The notes under the pieces were generated by a model. That model was not told the DNA's origin. It saw only the letters and a program-made list of their open reading frames with translations, and did not search any database. From the NCBI GenBank assembly GCA_910586555.1, contig CAJUJY010000093.1:1-10375 (forward strand): a stretch of DNA of 10,375 nt, in the 5' to 3' direction. The stretch is from an uncultured Lachnospiraceae bacterium. Lineage in GTDB: Bacteria > Bacillota > Clostridia > Lachnospirales > Lachnospiraceae. Shown here one piece after another: positions 1 through 7,422 of this stretch (positions within the stretch are counted from its first letter, which is position 1; each line of letters begins with the position of its first letter). A program made the translations under genes and the position numbers.

Positions 1-44
1 CACCCTTAGCAGGGGCGCCTCTTCAGCCTCTTGAGTATTTCTCC
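1..44 (-). tRNA. tRNA-Ser (anticodon GCT), 5' part only
   Basis: Read on the minus strand, the 5' end begins GGAGAAATACTC at position 44. It shows the acceptor strand (38-44), a D arm with CTC/GAG stem around AAGAGGCTGAA, then an anticodon stem CGCCC (17-13) pairing with GGGTG (5-1) through one G-T pair. The seven-base loop CTGCTAA lies at 12-6 and gives anticodon GCT (8-10), which reads the serine codons AGC and AGT. The gene is cut by the window edge right after the anticodon stem, so the long variable arm expected of a serine tRNA, the T arm and the 3' end are not visible. It has its own promoter just upstream. Confidence 0.9.
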
Positions 45-77
45 AGTATTTGGCATTACTGCCGCCGAACAAAGACT

Positions 78-106
78 ATTCTAACAATATTATTACAACT
101 TGTCAA
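78..106 (-). promoter_or_regulatory. Sigma-A-type promoter of the tRNA-Ser gene
   Basis: On the minus strand there is a perfect -35 box TTGACA (106-101), a 17-base spacer (100-84) and a -10 box TAGAAT (83-78), one mismatch from TATAAT. Transcription would start near position 71, giving a leader of about 27 bases before the tRNA 5' end. That leader contains a small GGCA/TGCC inverted repeat (52-63), which RNase P processing would remove. The strength of this promoter suggests the tRNA is transcribed independently of the fumarase genes upstream. Confidence 0.85.
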
Positions 107-178
107 TCTTTTTTTCTAAATTTTTTTAAATTTTTTACTAATTAGAACATTGGGCAGCTTTATACACATATTTTCTAA

Positions 179-196
179 TATATAAAGTATTATATA
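179..196. repeat. Small AT-only inverted repeat after the fumarase beta gene
   Basis: TATATAA (179-185), a four-base loop and TTATATA (190-196) form a perfect inverted repeat with seven-base arms, starting 15 bases past the stop codon of the fumarase beta gene. The stem is pure A/T and no T-run follows it on the minus strand, so it would be a poor intrinsic terminator. I see no better terminator between the fumarase genes and the tRNA promoter. Confidence 0.3.
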
Positions 197-210
197 CAGG
201 GCTTTTTGTT

Positions 211-741
211 TTATACATTGTCATATAAATTATTCTTATTATTATCTATAACAACTATCACAGGAAAATTTTCAACTTCAAGCTTCCTTATTGCTTCTGT
301 GCCCAGATCATCATATGCAATTACCTCTGACTTTTTTATACATTTTGATAATAAAGCCCCGGCTCCTCCTATTGCAGCAAAATATACAGCATTGTTTTTA
401 TTAATTGATTCAACTACTTCTTCTGAACGCCTGCCCTTGCCAATCATTCCTTTAAGACCATTTTCCAGTAAAAGGGGAGTATACTTATCCATCCTGCTGC
501 TTGTTGTAGGGCCTGCTGAACCAATTACATGCCCTTCCCTTGCAGGTGACGGTCCCATATAGTAAATTATATTATTCTTAAGCCCTAATGGTATTTCTTT
601 ATTATCTGATAAAGCTTCATAAAGCCTTTTATGTGCAGCATCCCTTGCAGTATATATAGTACCTGTTATATATACAAAGTCACCAGCTATAAGCCCGTTT
701 ACTACATCATCTGTTATAGGTGCCGTTATATGCTTCTCCAT
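211..741 (-). CDS. Fumarate hydratase (class I, Fe-S), beta subunit
   Basis: This 176-residue protein is the C-terminal (beta) half of an iron-sulfur-dependent hydro-lyase that interconverts fumarate and L-malate with its alpha partner, encoded just upstream. Family marks are the ARDAAHKR segment (residues 32-39), GPTTSSRMD (77-85), GKGR (101-104), GGAGAL (125-130) and a C-terminal DLGTEAIRKLEVENFP segment (145-160). The length fits the separate beta subunit of two-gene fumarases. The ATG at 741 has a strong GGAGG site (753-749) seven bases upstream. It follows the alpha gene after 20 bases, so the pair is surely cotranscribed. The close relative L(+)-tartrate dehydratase uses the same fold and cannot be excluded from sequence alone, but no tartrate-related neighbour is present. 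Confidence 0.9.
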   Translation of the reverse strand: MEKHITAPITDDVVNGLIAGDFVYITGTIYTARDAAHKRLYEALSDNKEIPLGLKNNIIYYMGPSPAREGHVIGSAGPTTSSRMDKYTPLLLENGLKGMIGKGRRSEEVVESINKNNAVYFAAIGGAGALLSKCIKKSEVIAYDDLGTEAIRKLEVENFPVIVVIDNNKNNLYDNV

Positions 742-761
742 TATAAAACCTCCAAAAATAG

Positions 762-1604
762 TTATATAACCCTTGTCTTATGCCTGTTTACATGGCAACA
801 CATATTAATTGCTACTGGAAGCCCTGCTATATGTGTTGGGTAAACTTCAATATTAATTCCAAGTGCTGTTATGCTTCCTCCAAGTCCTGCCGGCCCAATG
901 CCAAGGCTGTTAATTTCTTCTAACAGCTCATCTTCAAGCCTGCTTATATGTCCTATGCTGTTATGTGAATTAACGTCCCTTATAAGTGCTTTTTTAGCAA
1001 GGAGTGTGCACTTTTCAAATGTGCCCCCGATTCCTACCCCTACTACAAGAGGAGGACATGCATTAGGGCCTGCAAGTTTTACTGTTTCAATTACAGCTTT
1101 TTTTACACCCTCTGTCCCATCAGAAGGTTTTAACATATATACCCTGCTCATATTTTCACTTCCAAACCCTTTTGGTGCAACAGTAATTCCAAGTTTGTCA
1201 CCAGGTACAATTTCATAATGTATTATCCCGGGAGTATTATCATTTGTATTTTTACGTATTAATGGATCCCCTACTACTGACTTTCTTAAATATCCTTCTG
1301 CATAACCTTGCCTTATACCCTCATTTACTGCATCTTCTATACCACAGCCCTCTATATGGATATCCTGCCCTATTTTTAAAAACACAACTGCCATGCCAGT
1401 ATCCTGGCATACTGGTATATTTTCACTTTCAGCAATATCCATATTTTTCTTTAACTGTTCTAATATTTTACTTCCGGTTGTATTTGTTTCAGTTGAAGCG
1501 GCTGTAATAATACCATCTTTAACATCACATGAAAGCATATAATTGGCTTCTATGCACATTTCTTTAATATTTTTTATAATTAAATCTGTTGGAATAACTC
1601 TCAT
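762..1604 (-). CDS. Fumarate hydratase (class I, Fe-S), alpha subunit
   Basis: This 280-residue catalytic alpha subunit should bind an oxygen-labile [4Fe-4S] cluster. Three cysteine sites typical of class I fumarases are visible: Cys66 in PVCQDTG, Cys183 in GPNACPPLVVGVGIGG, and Cys269/Cys270 in NMCCHVNRH near the end. With the beta subunit it would convert fumarate to malate and back; in an anaerobe this serves a partial TCA branch or amino acid fermentation. The ATG shares bases with the gyrA stop (ATGA, 1604-1601), and an AAAGGA site (1616-1611) lies six bases upstream inside the end of gyrA. Translation is therefore probably coupled to gyrA. A location next to the gyrase genes is unusual for a metabolic enzyme. 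L(+)-tartrate dehydratase alpha is the main alternative identity. Confidence 0.92.
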   Translation of the reverse strand: MRVIPTDLIIKNIKEMCIEANYMLSCDVKDGIITAASTETNTTGSKILEQLKKNMDIAESENIPVCQDTGMAVVFLKIGQDIHIEGCGIEDAVNEGIRQGYAEGYLRKSVVGDPLIRKNTNDNTPGIIHYEIVPGDKLGITVAPKGFGSENMSRVYMLKPSDGTEGVKKAVIETVKLAGPNACPPLVVGVGIGGTFEKCTLLAKKALIRDVNSHNSIGHISRLEDELLEEINSLGIGPAGLGGSITALGINIEVYPTHIAGLPVAINMCCHVNRHKTRVI

Positions 1605-4087
1605 ACTGTTTCCTTTGCAGGTTCCTCTCCTTCCTCTGGAATTGTATCACGTACCCTTGTCATACTTGCAACAACAATATCCTTCTTTTTTGAGTCCATA
1701 TCAATAAGCTTTACACCAGATGTTATACGCCCAAGTATTGAAACTTCCCTGACCATAAGCTGTATAATTATGCCTTCAGTATTTATAATCATAACTTCAT
1801 TATCTTCATTTATTGCTTTAGCTGCAACAACATTTCCAGTCTTTCCAGTAATTTTATAACATTTAATTCCTTTACCACCACGGCGCTGGACAGGAAATTC
1901 ACTGGTTTCTGTACGTTTGCCCATTCCAAATTCAGATACAAAAAGAAGATATTCACCTTGGGAACTTAACTGCATTGCAACTATTTCATCATCATATGAA
2001 AGATTCATGCCTATTACACCCATAGATGCCCTTCCTGTAGCCCTTACATCTTTTTCATTAAATTTTATGCAATGTCCATGCCTTGTTACCATAATAATAT
2101 CCTGGGTATCATTTGTTACTTTTACTTCAATAAGTTCGTCATCATCTTTAAGGTTTATTGCCTGAAGACCTGATTTCCTTATATTCCTGTATTCACTCAC
2201 AAACGTCTTTTTAACTATGCCCTTTTTGGTAGCCATAAATAAATATGTTTCATCATCAAAACCACTCATAGTTATCATAGCTGTAATCTTTTCATTTGGC
2301 ATAAGCTGTATAAGGTTAATTATAGCTGTGCCACGTGCAGTCCTGCCACTTTCAGGTATTTCATATGCCTTAATCCTGTAAGAACGTCCAGTATTAGTAA
2401 AAAACAAGATATCATGGTGGGTTGTTGTCATAACCATACGTTCAATATAGTCATCATCTATAGTCTGCATGCCTTTTATACCTTTACCGCCACGGTGCTG
2501 GCTTTTAAAGTTATCAACAGACATACGTTTAATATAACCTAATTTAGTCATTGTTATAATTGTATTCTGTTTTGTTACAAGGTCTTCAATAGATATATCA
2601 TATTCATCATATCCTACCAGGGTCCTTCTGTCATCACCATACTGGTCACGTATTATTATAATTTCTTTTTTAACAACATCAAGAAGCACATTACGGTCTG
2701 AAAGTATTCTTTTGTATTCAGCTATCTTTTTCTTCAGTTCCGCATACTCATTTTCAATTTTTTCCCTTTCAAGGCCTGTAAGGGCACGGAGCCTCATATC
2801 AACAATAGCCTGTGCCTGTGCATCAGTTAAAGAAAACTTTTCAATAAGTTTTTCTTTAGCTTCTGGTGTATTTTTTGATGAACGTATTATTGAAATAATA
2901 TTATCAATATTATCAAGTGCAATTAATAACCCTTCTAAAATATGCGCCCTTTCTTCTGCTTTGTTAAGCTCATATTTTGTACGGCGTGTTACTACCTCTT
3001 CCTGGTGTTTAAGATAAAACTTAAGCATCTGGAGTATGTTCATAACAACAGGTTCATTATTAACAAGGGCAAGCATAATTACACCAAATGTATCTTGTAA
3101 CTGTGTATGTTTGTATAACTGGTTAAGGACAATATTAGGATTTACATCCCTTCTTAGTTCAATGCAGACCCTCATGCCCTCCCTGCTTGTTTCATCACGC
3201 AGGTCTGTAATGCCATCAATTTTTTTGTCACGGTGAAGTTCTGAAATCTTTTCAATAAGTTTTGCCTTATTTACCATATATGGAAGTTCTGTAACAACTA
3301 TCCTGTTTTTACCATTATCCATTGGTTCAATGTTAGTAACAGCCCTGACACGTATTTTGCCACGTCCTGTCCTGTATGCCTGTTCTATCCCACTTGTACC
3401 AAGTATTTCTGCTCCTGTAGGAAAATCAGGCCCTTTTATAATGCCAAGTATTTCCTCTATAGCTGTTTCTTTACCTGCCTGTACATTTTCAATAATCCTT
3501 ATAACACCATCTATTACTTCCCTAAGATTATGTGGAGGAATATTTGAAGCCATACCTACAGCAATGCCTGATGTGCCATTTACAAGAAGGTTTGGAAACC
3601 TTGAAGGCAGCACAAGCGGCTCTTTTTCTGTTTCATCAAAGTTAGGGATAAAATCTACAGTATCTTTATTTATGTCAGAGAGCATCTCCATTGAAATTTT
3701 ACTAAGCCTTGCTTCTGTATAACGCATAGCAGCAGCCCCATCACCATCTACAGAACCGAAATTGCCGTGCCCGTCTACTAAAGGATAACGCGTTGACCAC
3801 TCTTGTGCAAGATTTACAAGTGCCCCATAAATAGAACTGTCACCGTGAGGGTGGTATTTACCCATTGTATCACCAACAATACGTGCACATTTACGGTGTG
3901 GCTTGTCAGGACCGTTGTTAAGTTCAATCATTGCATACATAATACGCCTCTGTACAGGCTTAAGGCCATCCCTTACATCAGGAAGCGCTCTTGAAGCAAT
4001 AACAGACATAGCATAATCTATATATGACTCCTCCATAGTATCTTTTAAATCAACATCACTTATTTTGTCAAATATTTTTTCATCCAT
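1601..4087 (-). CDS. gyrA: DNA gyrase subunit A
   Basis: GyrA is the DNA-cleaving and DNA-wrapping subunit of gyrase, which forms an A2B2 complex with GyrB and introduces negative supercoils using ATP. I prefer the start at 4087 (828 residues, MDEKIFDKI) because a GGAG site (4096-4093) sits five bases upstream; a start at 4105 adds six residues but has no clear ribosome site. Numbering from 4105, the catalytic tyrosine is Tyr129 in AAMRYTEARLSK. The quinolone-determining region is HPHGDSSIYGAL (85-96), with Ser90 at E. coli position 83 and Gly94 at position 87. A coiled-coil region lies at about 440-490. The C-terminal beta-pinwheel carries the GyrA box QHRGGKG (536-542) and a second copy QRRGGKG (740-746). 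The tail is acidic. The length is close to B. subtilis GyrA. The stop overlaps the fumarase alpha start. Confidence 0.97.
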   Translation of the reverse strand: MDEKIFDKISDVDLKDTMEESYIDYAMSVIASRALPDVRDGLKPVQRRIMYAMIELNNGPDKPHRKCARIVGDTMGKYHPHGDSSIYGALVNLAQEWSTRYPLVDGHGNFGSVDGDGAAAMRYTEARLSKISMEMLSDINKDTVDFIPNFDETEKEPLVLPSRFPNLLVNGTSGIAVGMASNIPPHNLREVIDGVIRIIENVQAGKETAIEEILGIIKGPDFPTGAEILGTSGIEQAYRTGRGKIRVRAVTNIEPMDNGKNRIVVTELPYMVNKAKLIEKISELHRDKKIDGITDLRDETSREGMRVCIELRRDVNPNIVLNQLYKHTQLQDTFGVIMLALVNNEPVVMNILQMLKFYLKHQEEVVTRRTKYELNKAEERAHILEGLLIALDNIDNIISIIRSSKNTPEAKEKLIEKFSLTDAQAQAIVDMRLRALTGLEREKIENEYAELKKKIAEYKRILSDRNVLLDVVKKEIIIIRDQYGDDRRTLVGYDEYDISIEDLVTKQNTIITMTKLGYIKRMSVDNFKSQHRGGKGIKGMQTIDDDYIERMVMTTTHHDILFFTNTGRSYRIKAYEIPESGRTARGTAIINLIQLMPNEKITAMITMSGFDDETYLFMATKKGIVKKTFVSEYRNIRKSGLQAINLKDDDELIEVKVTNDTQDIIMVTRHGHCIKFNEKDVRATGRASMGVIGMNLSYDDEIVAMQLSSQGEYLLFVSEFGMGKRTETSEFPVQRRGGKGIKCYKITGKTGNVVAAKAINEDNEVMIINTEGIIIQLMVREVSILGRITSGVKLIDMDSKKKDIVVASMTRVRDTIPEEGEEPAKETV

Positions 4088-4108
4088 ATTAGCTCCATTC
4101 TGCATTTA

Positions 4109-6028
4109 TTATATATCCAGGTTTTTAACAAATTTTGCATTAGCCTCAATAAACTCACGTCTTGGCTCAACTTTATCCCCCATAAGTGTATTAAACACTA
4201 CGTTTATCTCTGCTTCTGAATCCCTGTCTACATTTACACGTAAAAGTATTCTTTTCTCTGGATCCATTGTAGTTTCCCATAACTGGTCAGCGTCCATTTC
4301 CCCAAGCCCCTTATAACGCTGTATTTTATTATTTTCACGTCCAATTTCTGCCAGTATCTGCTTTAATTCAATATCATCATAAGCATAACGGACTGCCCTG
4401 TTTTTCTCAATTTTATATAAAGGCGGTTTTGCAAGGTAAACATGCCCTTTGCGTATAAGCTCAGGCATAAACCTGTACAAAAATGTAAGCATAAGTGTTG
4501 CTATATGCGCACCATCAACATCAGCATCTGTCATAATTACAATTTTATTATAACGGAGCTTATCTATATTAAAATCTTCCCCAATACCCGTTCCAAAGGC
4601 AGTAATCATAGCCTTTATTTCATTATTGACAAGTATTTTGTCAAGCCTGGCTTTTTCTACATTAAGTATCTTGCCACGCAGCGGAAGTATTGCCTGTGTT
4701 GCCCTGTTTCTTGCAGTTTTTGCGCTTCCTCCTGCGGAATCACCCTCAACTATATATATTTCACAATTCTCGGGATTTTTGTCACTGCAATCTGCAAGTT
4801 TACCTGGAAGTGCTGTACTTTCAAGGGCAGTTTTACGCCTGGTTAAATCCCTTGCTTTTCTTGCAGCGTCCCTTGCACGCTGTGCAAGTATTGCCTTATC
4901 ACAAATAATTTTAGCTATAGCAGGGTTTTGTTCAAGAAAATATGTCATCTGTTCTGTTACTACAGAATCAACTGCCCCCCTTGCTTCACTATTGCCAAGC
5001 TTCTGTTTTGTCTGTCCTTCAAACTGTGGTTCACTTATCTTTATACTTATAATTGCAGCAAGGCCTTCCCTTATATCTTCACCTGAAAGGTTTGGCTCAT
5101 TATCCTTTAAAAGTTTATTTTTCCTTGCATAGTCATTAAATGTTTTAGTAAGTGCATTTTTAAAACCAGCAAGATGTGTACCACCTTCTGGTGTTATAAT
5201 ATTATTTACAAAACTATATGTGCTGTCCTGGTAGGAATCATTATGCTGCATTGCAACTTCAACATAGATATCCCTCCTTTGTCCTTCACAGTAAATAACT
5301 TCTTCATACAATGGGTTCTGGCTTTTATTAAGGTATTCAACATATTCCTTTATACCGCCTTCGTAGTGGAATGTACGGATTTTAGGTTCTTCCTGCCTTT
5401 TATCTATAAGTGTTATTTTAAGTCCTTTTGTAAGAAATGCTATTTCCCTAAGCCTTTCCCTTAATACTTCAAAGTCAAATACTGTTTCTTCAAAGATTTC
5501 TTTGTCAGGAAGGAATATAACTTCTGTCCCTGTCCTGTCAGTTTCACCTGTTTCTTTAAGAGGATACATTACCTGGCCACGTTCATATCTCTGGTTATAT
5601 TTTTTACCATTCATATGCACTGTTACTTCAAGCCATTCAGACAGGGCATTGACAACAGAAGCACCTACCCCGTGCAGCCCTCCTGAAACCTTATATCCCC
5701 CGCCGCCAAATTTACCACCTGCATGAAGTATTGTAAATACAACTTCTACTGCTGACTTGCCAGCTTTGTGGTTTATACCGACAGGAATACCACGTCCATT
5801 GTCAGTTACACGTATAGAATTTCCTTCGTTTATAGTAACCTCTATTTCTGTACAATAACCTGCTAATGCTTCATCTACAGAATTATCCACAATTTCATAA
5901 ACTAAATGATGAAGTCCACGGGCTGATGTGCTGCCAATATACATACCTGGCCTTTTGCGCACTGCTTCAAGACCTTTAAGAATTTGTATCTGGTCAGCTT
6001 CATATTTGCCATTTACTTCTGTTCCCAT
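4109..6028 (-). CDS. gyrB: DNA gyrase subunit B
   Basis: This 639-residue ATPase subunit of gyrase has the normal length for a Gram-positive GyrB. The N-terminal GHKL ATPase shows YEIVDNSVDEA (residues 44-54, catalytic Glu45, Mg-binding Asn49), VTDNGRGIP (74-82, Asp76 contacts adenine) and the ATP lid GGLHGVGASVVNALS (116-130). The transducer follows. The TOPRIM metal site is EGDSAGGSAK (428-437) with DADVDG (501-506), and PLRGKILNVEKA (449-460) is the region tied to quinolone response. QRYKGLGEM (570-578) belongs to the tail. The ATG at 6028 has a GAGG site (6037-6034) five bases upstream. The gene ends in tandem TAA TAA stops (4111-4106), 21 bases before the favoured gyrA start. The remB/yaaB gene found between recF and gyrB in B. 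subtilis is absent. Confidence 0.97.
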   Translation of the reverse strand: MGTEVNGKYEADQIQILKGLEAVRKRPGMYIGSTSARGLHHLVYEIVDNSVDEALAGYCTEIEVTINEGNSIRVTDNGRGIPVGINHKAGKSAVEVVFTILHAGGKFGGGGYKVSGGLHGVGASVVNALSEWLEVTVHMNGKKYNQRYERGQVMYPLKETGETDRTGTEVIFLPDKEIFEETVFDFEVLRERLREIAFLTKGLKITLIDKRQEEPKIRTFHYEGGIKEYVEYLNKSQNPLYEEVIYCEGQRRDIYVEVAMQHNDSYQDSTYSFVNNIITPEGGTHLAGFKNALTKTFNDYARKNKLLKDNEPNLSGEDIREGLAAIISIKISEPQFEGQTKQKLGNSEARGAVDSVVTEQMTYFLEQNPAIAKIICDKAILAQRARDAARKARDLTRRKTALESTALPGKLADCSDKNPENCEIYIVEGDSAGGSAKTARNRATQAILPLRGKILNVEKARLDKILVNNEIKAMITAFGTGIGEDFNIDKLRYNKIVIMTDADVDGAHIATLMLTFLYRFMPELIRKGHVYLAKPPLYKIEKNRAVRYAYDDIELKQILAEIGRENNKIQRYKGLGEMDADQLWETTMDPEKRILLRVNVDRDSEAEINVVFNTLMGDKVEPRREFIEANAKFVKNLDI

Positions 6029-6063
6029 AATTACCTCACATTCCCGCGCGCCTGTACAAAATG

Positions 6064-6091
6064 CAAGCCTGGACGCACGTATACAGGCTTG
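6064..6091. promoter_or_regulatory. Stem-loop in the recF-gyrB gap, possible gyrB leader element
   Basis: CAAGCCTG (6064-6071) and CAGGCTTG (6084-6091) form a perfect 8-bp stem with a 12-base loop just after the recF stop. On the gyrB-sense strand it is not followed by a clean T-run, only CATTTTG, so it is at best a weak terminator. Closer to gyrB, a further ACAGGC copy (complement of 6051-6056) could pair with the first arm instead of the second, as an alternative fold. A processing site, mRNA stabiliser or attenuator are all possible; nothing in the sequence decides between them. Confidence 0.4.
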
Positions 6092-6093
6092 TG

Positions 6094-7179
6094 CTATTTT
6101 TCAATAATAACTGTACCATCTGATATACAAAAAACCCTGTCAAGTGAAATCCTTCCATCAATAAATTCTTGCAGGCCTGTACATGTTATTATTGTCTGTA
6201 TATCATCAATGTTGTCTAATAAATAGTTTTGCCTGTTTCTGTCCAGTTCAGACAAAACATCATCTAATAAAAGAACAGGTGTATCATTTGTTACTTCTTT
6301 TACAAGTTTTATCTCTGCAAGTTTCAAAGATAAAGCACATGTCCTTTGTTGTCCTTGAGAACCGTATTTTCTTATATCCACCCCATTATTTATAAAACAT
6401 AAATCATCTCTGTGCGGGCCTGCACTTGTAGATAAAAAATGCAGGTCTTTATCCCTTGTCTTTCTTAAAGTTCCAAGAAAATCTTCTGGTTTTACATCAG
6501 GCTCATATAAAAGTTCTGTATGCTCCCTGTTTCCGGTAAGGTTTTCATTTATTTTTTTAGTTATTAAAGATAATTTTTCTATAAACTTCCCACGTGAAAT
6601 AATAATCTTTGAACCCAGTTCTGCCAGTTTTTCATCCCATATATCAAGGGTAGAAATTAGCGGTGGGGTAAAATAAATCTGCTTTAACAGTTTATTCCGC
6701 TGCATAAGTGCTTTATTATACTCTCCCAGCTCATACAGATAAACTTTATCCAGTTGTGACAGTTCAAGGTTTATAAAACGTCTTCTCTCTGAAGGCCCGT
6801 TTTTAACAATTTTTAAATCTTCTGGTGAAAAAAATATTATATTGGCAAGCCCCAGAAGTTCACTTGAACGTTTTATAGGGATTCCATCTATTGCAATTCC
6901 CTTTGCCTTGTTATGGCGCAAATGTATGTCTATTTTATGCTGTACATGTTTTTTCTCAATAAACATACGTATATGTGCTTCATCCTGTCCAAGCCTTATA
7001 AGTTCTTTATCCTTGCAGCCTTTATGTGATTTTGTAGTACCACACACAAAAATAGCTTCAAGGATATTAGTTTTACCTTGGGCATTATCCCCATAAAGTA
7101 TATTTGTATGGCTGTGAAACTCAAGTTTTGCAGTACCATAATTCCTAAAGTTTCCAACTTCAATAGAATTAATTTCCAT
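6094..7179 (-). CDS. recF: DNA replication and repair protein RecF
   Basis: RecF is an SMC-like ATPase that loads RecA at single-strand gaps with RecO and RecR and aids restart of stalled forks. From the ATG at 7179 the protein has 361 residues, near the usual 360-370. The Walker A loop GDNAQGKT is at residues 30-37, the ABC signature SQGQQR at 274-279, and Walker B PVLLLDDVLSELD at 301-313. A conserved SAGPHRDDL precedes the signature. The reading frame extends upstream to a TTG at 7209, but MEINSIEVGNFRNY matches the family start, and an AGGAG site (7194-7190) lies ten bases before the ATG. That site overlaps the stop codon of the upstream S4 gene, which suggests coupled translation. Confidence 0.96.
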   Translation of the reverse strand: MEINSIEVGNFRNYGTAKLEFHSHTNILYGDNAQGKTNILEAIFVCGTTKSHKGCKDKELIRLGQDEAHIRMFIEKKHVQHKIDIHLRHNKAKGIAIDGIPIKRSSELLGLANIIFFSPEDLKIVKNGPSERRRFINLELSQLDKVYLYELGEYNKALMQRNKLLKQIYFTPPLISTLDIWDEKLAELGSKIIISRGKFIEKLSLITKKINENLTGNREHTELLYEPDVKPEDFLGTLRKTRDKDLHFLSTSAGPHRDDLCFINNGVDIRKYGSQGQQRTCALSLKLAEIKLVKEVTNDTPVLLLDDVLSELDRNRQNYLLDNIDDIQTIITCTGLQEFIDGRISLDRVFCISDGTVIIEK

Positions 7180-7192
7180 AAGTTTTATTCTC

Positions 7193-7405
7193 CTATGGTT
7201 TATTAACAACTACCTTATGTCCGTTATATTCAAAAAAATCGCCAGCATAAAGTTTCCTGCCTCTTCTTGTATCAGTATTGCCATTAACCTTTACAAGCCC
7301 GTCCTGGACTATAATTTTTGCTTCAATACCTGATGAAACGGTGCCTGAGAGTTTTAAAGCCTGCCCAAGCTTAATAAATTCATCTTTAATTGTTATACTG
7401 TCCAT
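7193..7405 (-). CDS. Small S4-domain RNA-binding protein, YaaA/RlbA type
   Basis: This 70-residue protein is essentially one S4 RNA-binding fold. The typical pattern is present: IKLGQALKLSG near the start, then an IVQDGLVKVNG segment followed by DTRRGRKLYAGD. The position between dnaN and recF is that of B. subtilis yaaA (also called rlbA), a conserved small S4 protein linked to ribosome or RNA function rather than DNA replication. The ATG at 7405 has a strong GGGAGG site (7418-7413) seven bases upstream. Gaps are 17 bases from dnaN and 13 bases to recF, so it sits inside the transcription unit. The exact role is not evident from the sequence. Confidence 0.88.
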   Translation of the reverse strand: MDSITIKDEFIKLGQALKLSGTVSSGIEAKIIVQDGLVKVNGNTDTRRGRKLYAGDFFEYNGHKVVVNKP

Positions 7406-7422
7406 AAATATGCCTCCCTGGA

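Noticed and set aside
107..137. T-runs on the plus strand as a terminator
   Set aside because: They read as A-runs in the direction of the fumarase transcript and no GC-rich stem precedes them on either strand.
4088..4105. The longer gyrA start at 4105
   Set aside because: It has no ribosome site at a workable distance. The internal ATG at 4087 has GGAG five bases upstream and begins like other clostridial GyrA proteins.
4626..5132. A 168-codon plus-strand open frame opposite gyrB
   Set aside because: It lies entirely antisense to a clear gyrase B coding sequence and has no recognisable motif. The other plus-strand frames over gyrA, recF, dnaN and dnaA are likewise shadows.
5883..5891. A perfect TTATCCACA DnaA box inside gyrB
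   Set aside because: It falls on codons for the conserved VDN of the ATPase motif IVDNSVDEA, so protein constraint explains it. It stands alone, far from the origin cluster.
6138..6143. A TTGACA -35-like sequence near the end of recF as a gyrB promoter
   Set aside because: No suitable -10 box lies 16-18 bases downstream on the minus strand, and the bases encode the LDR residues of RecF.
7180..7209. A longer recF starting at a TTG at 7209
   Set aside because: The added ten residues do not resemble RecF starts. The ATG at 7179 has a good AGGAG and matches the family N terminus.
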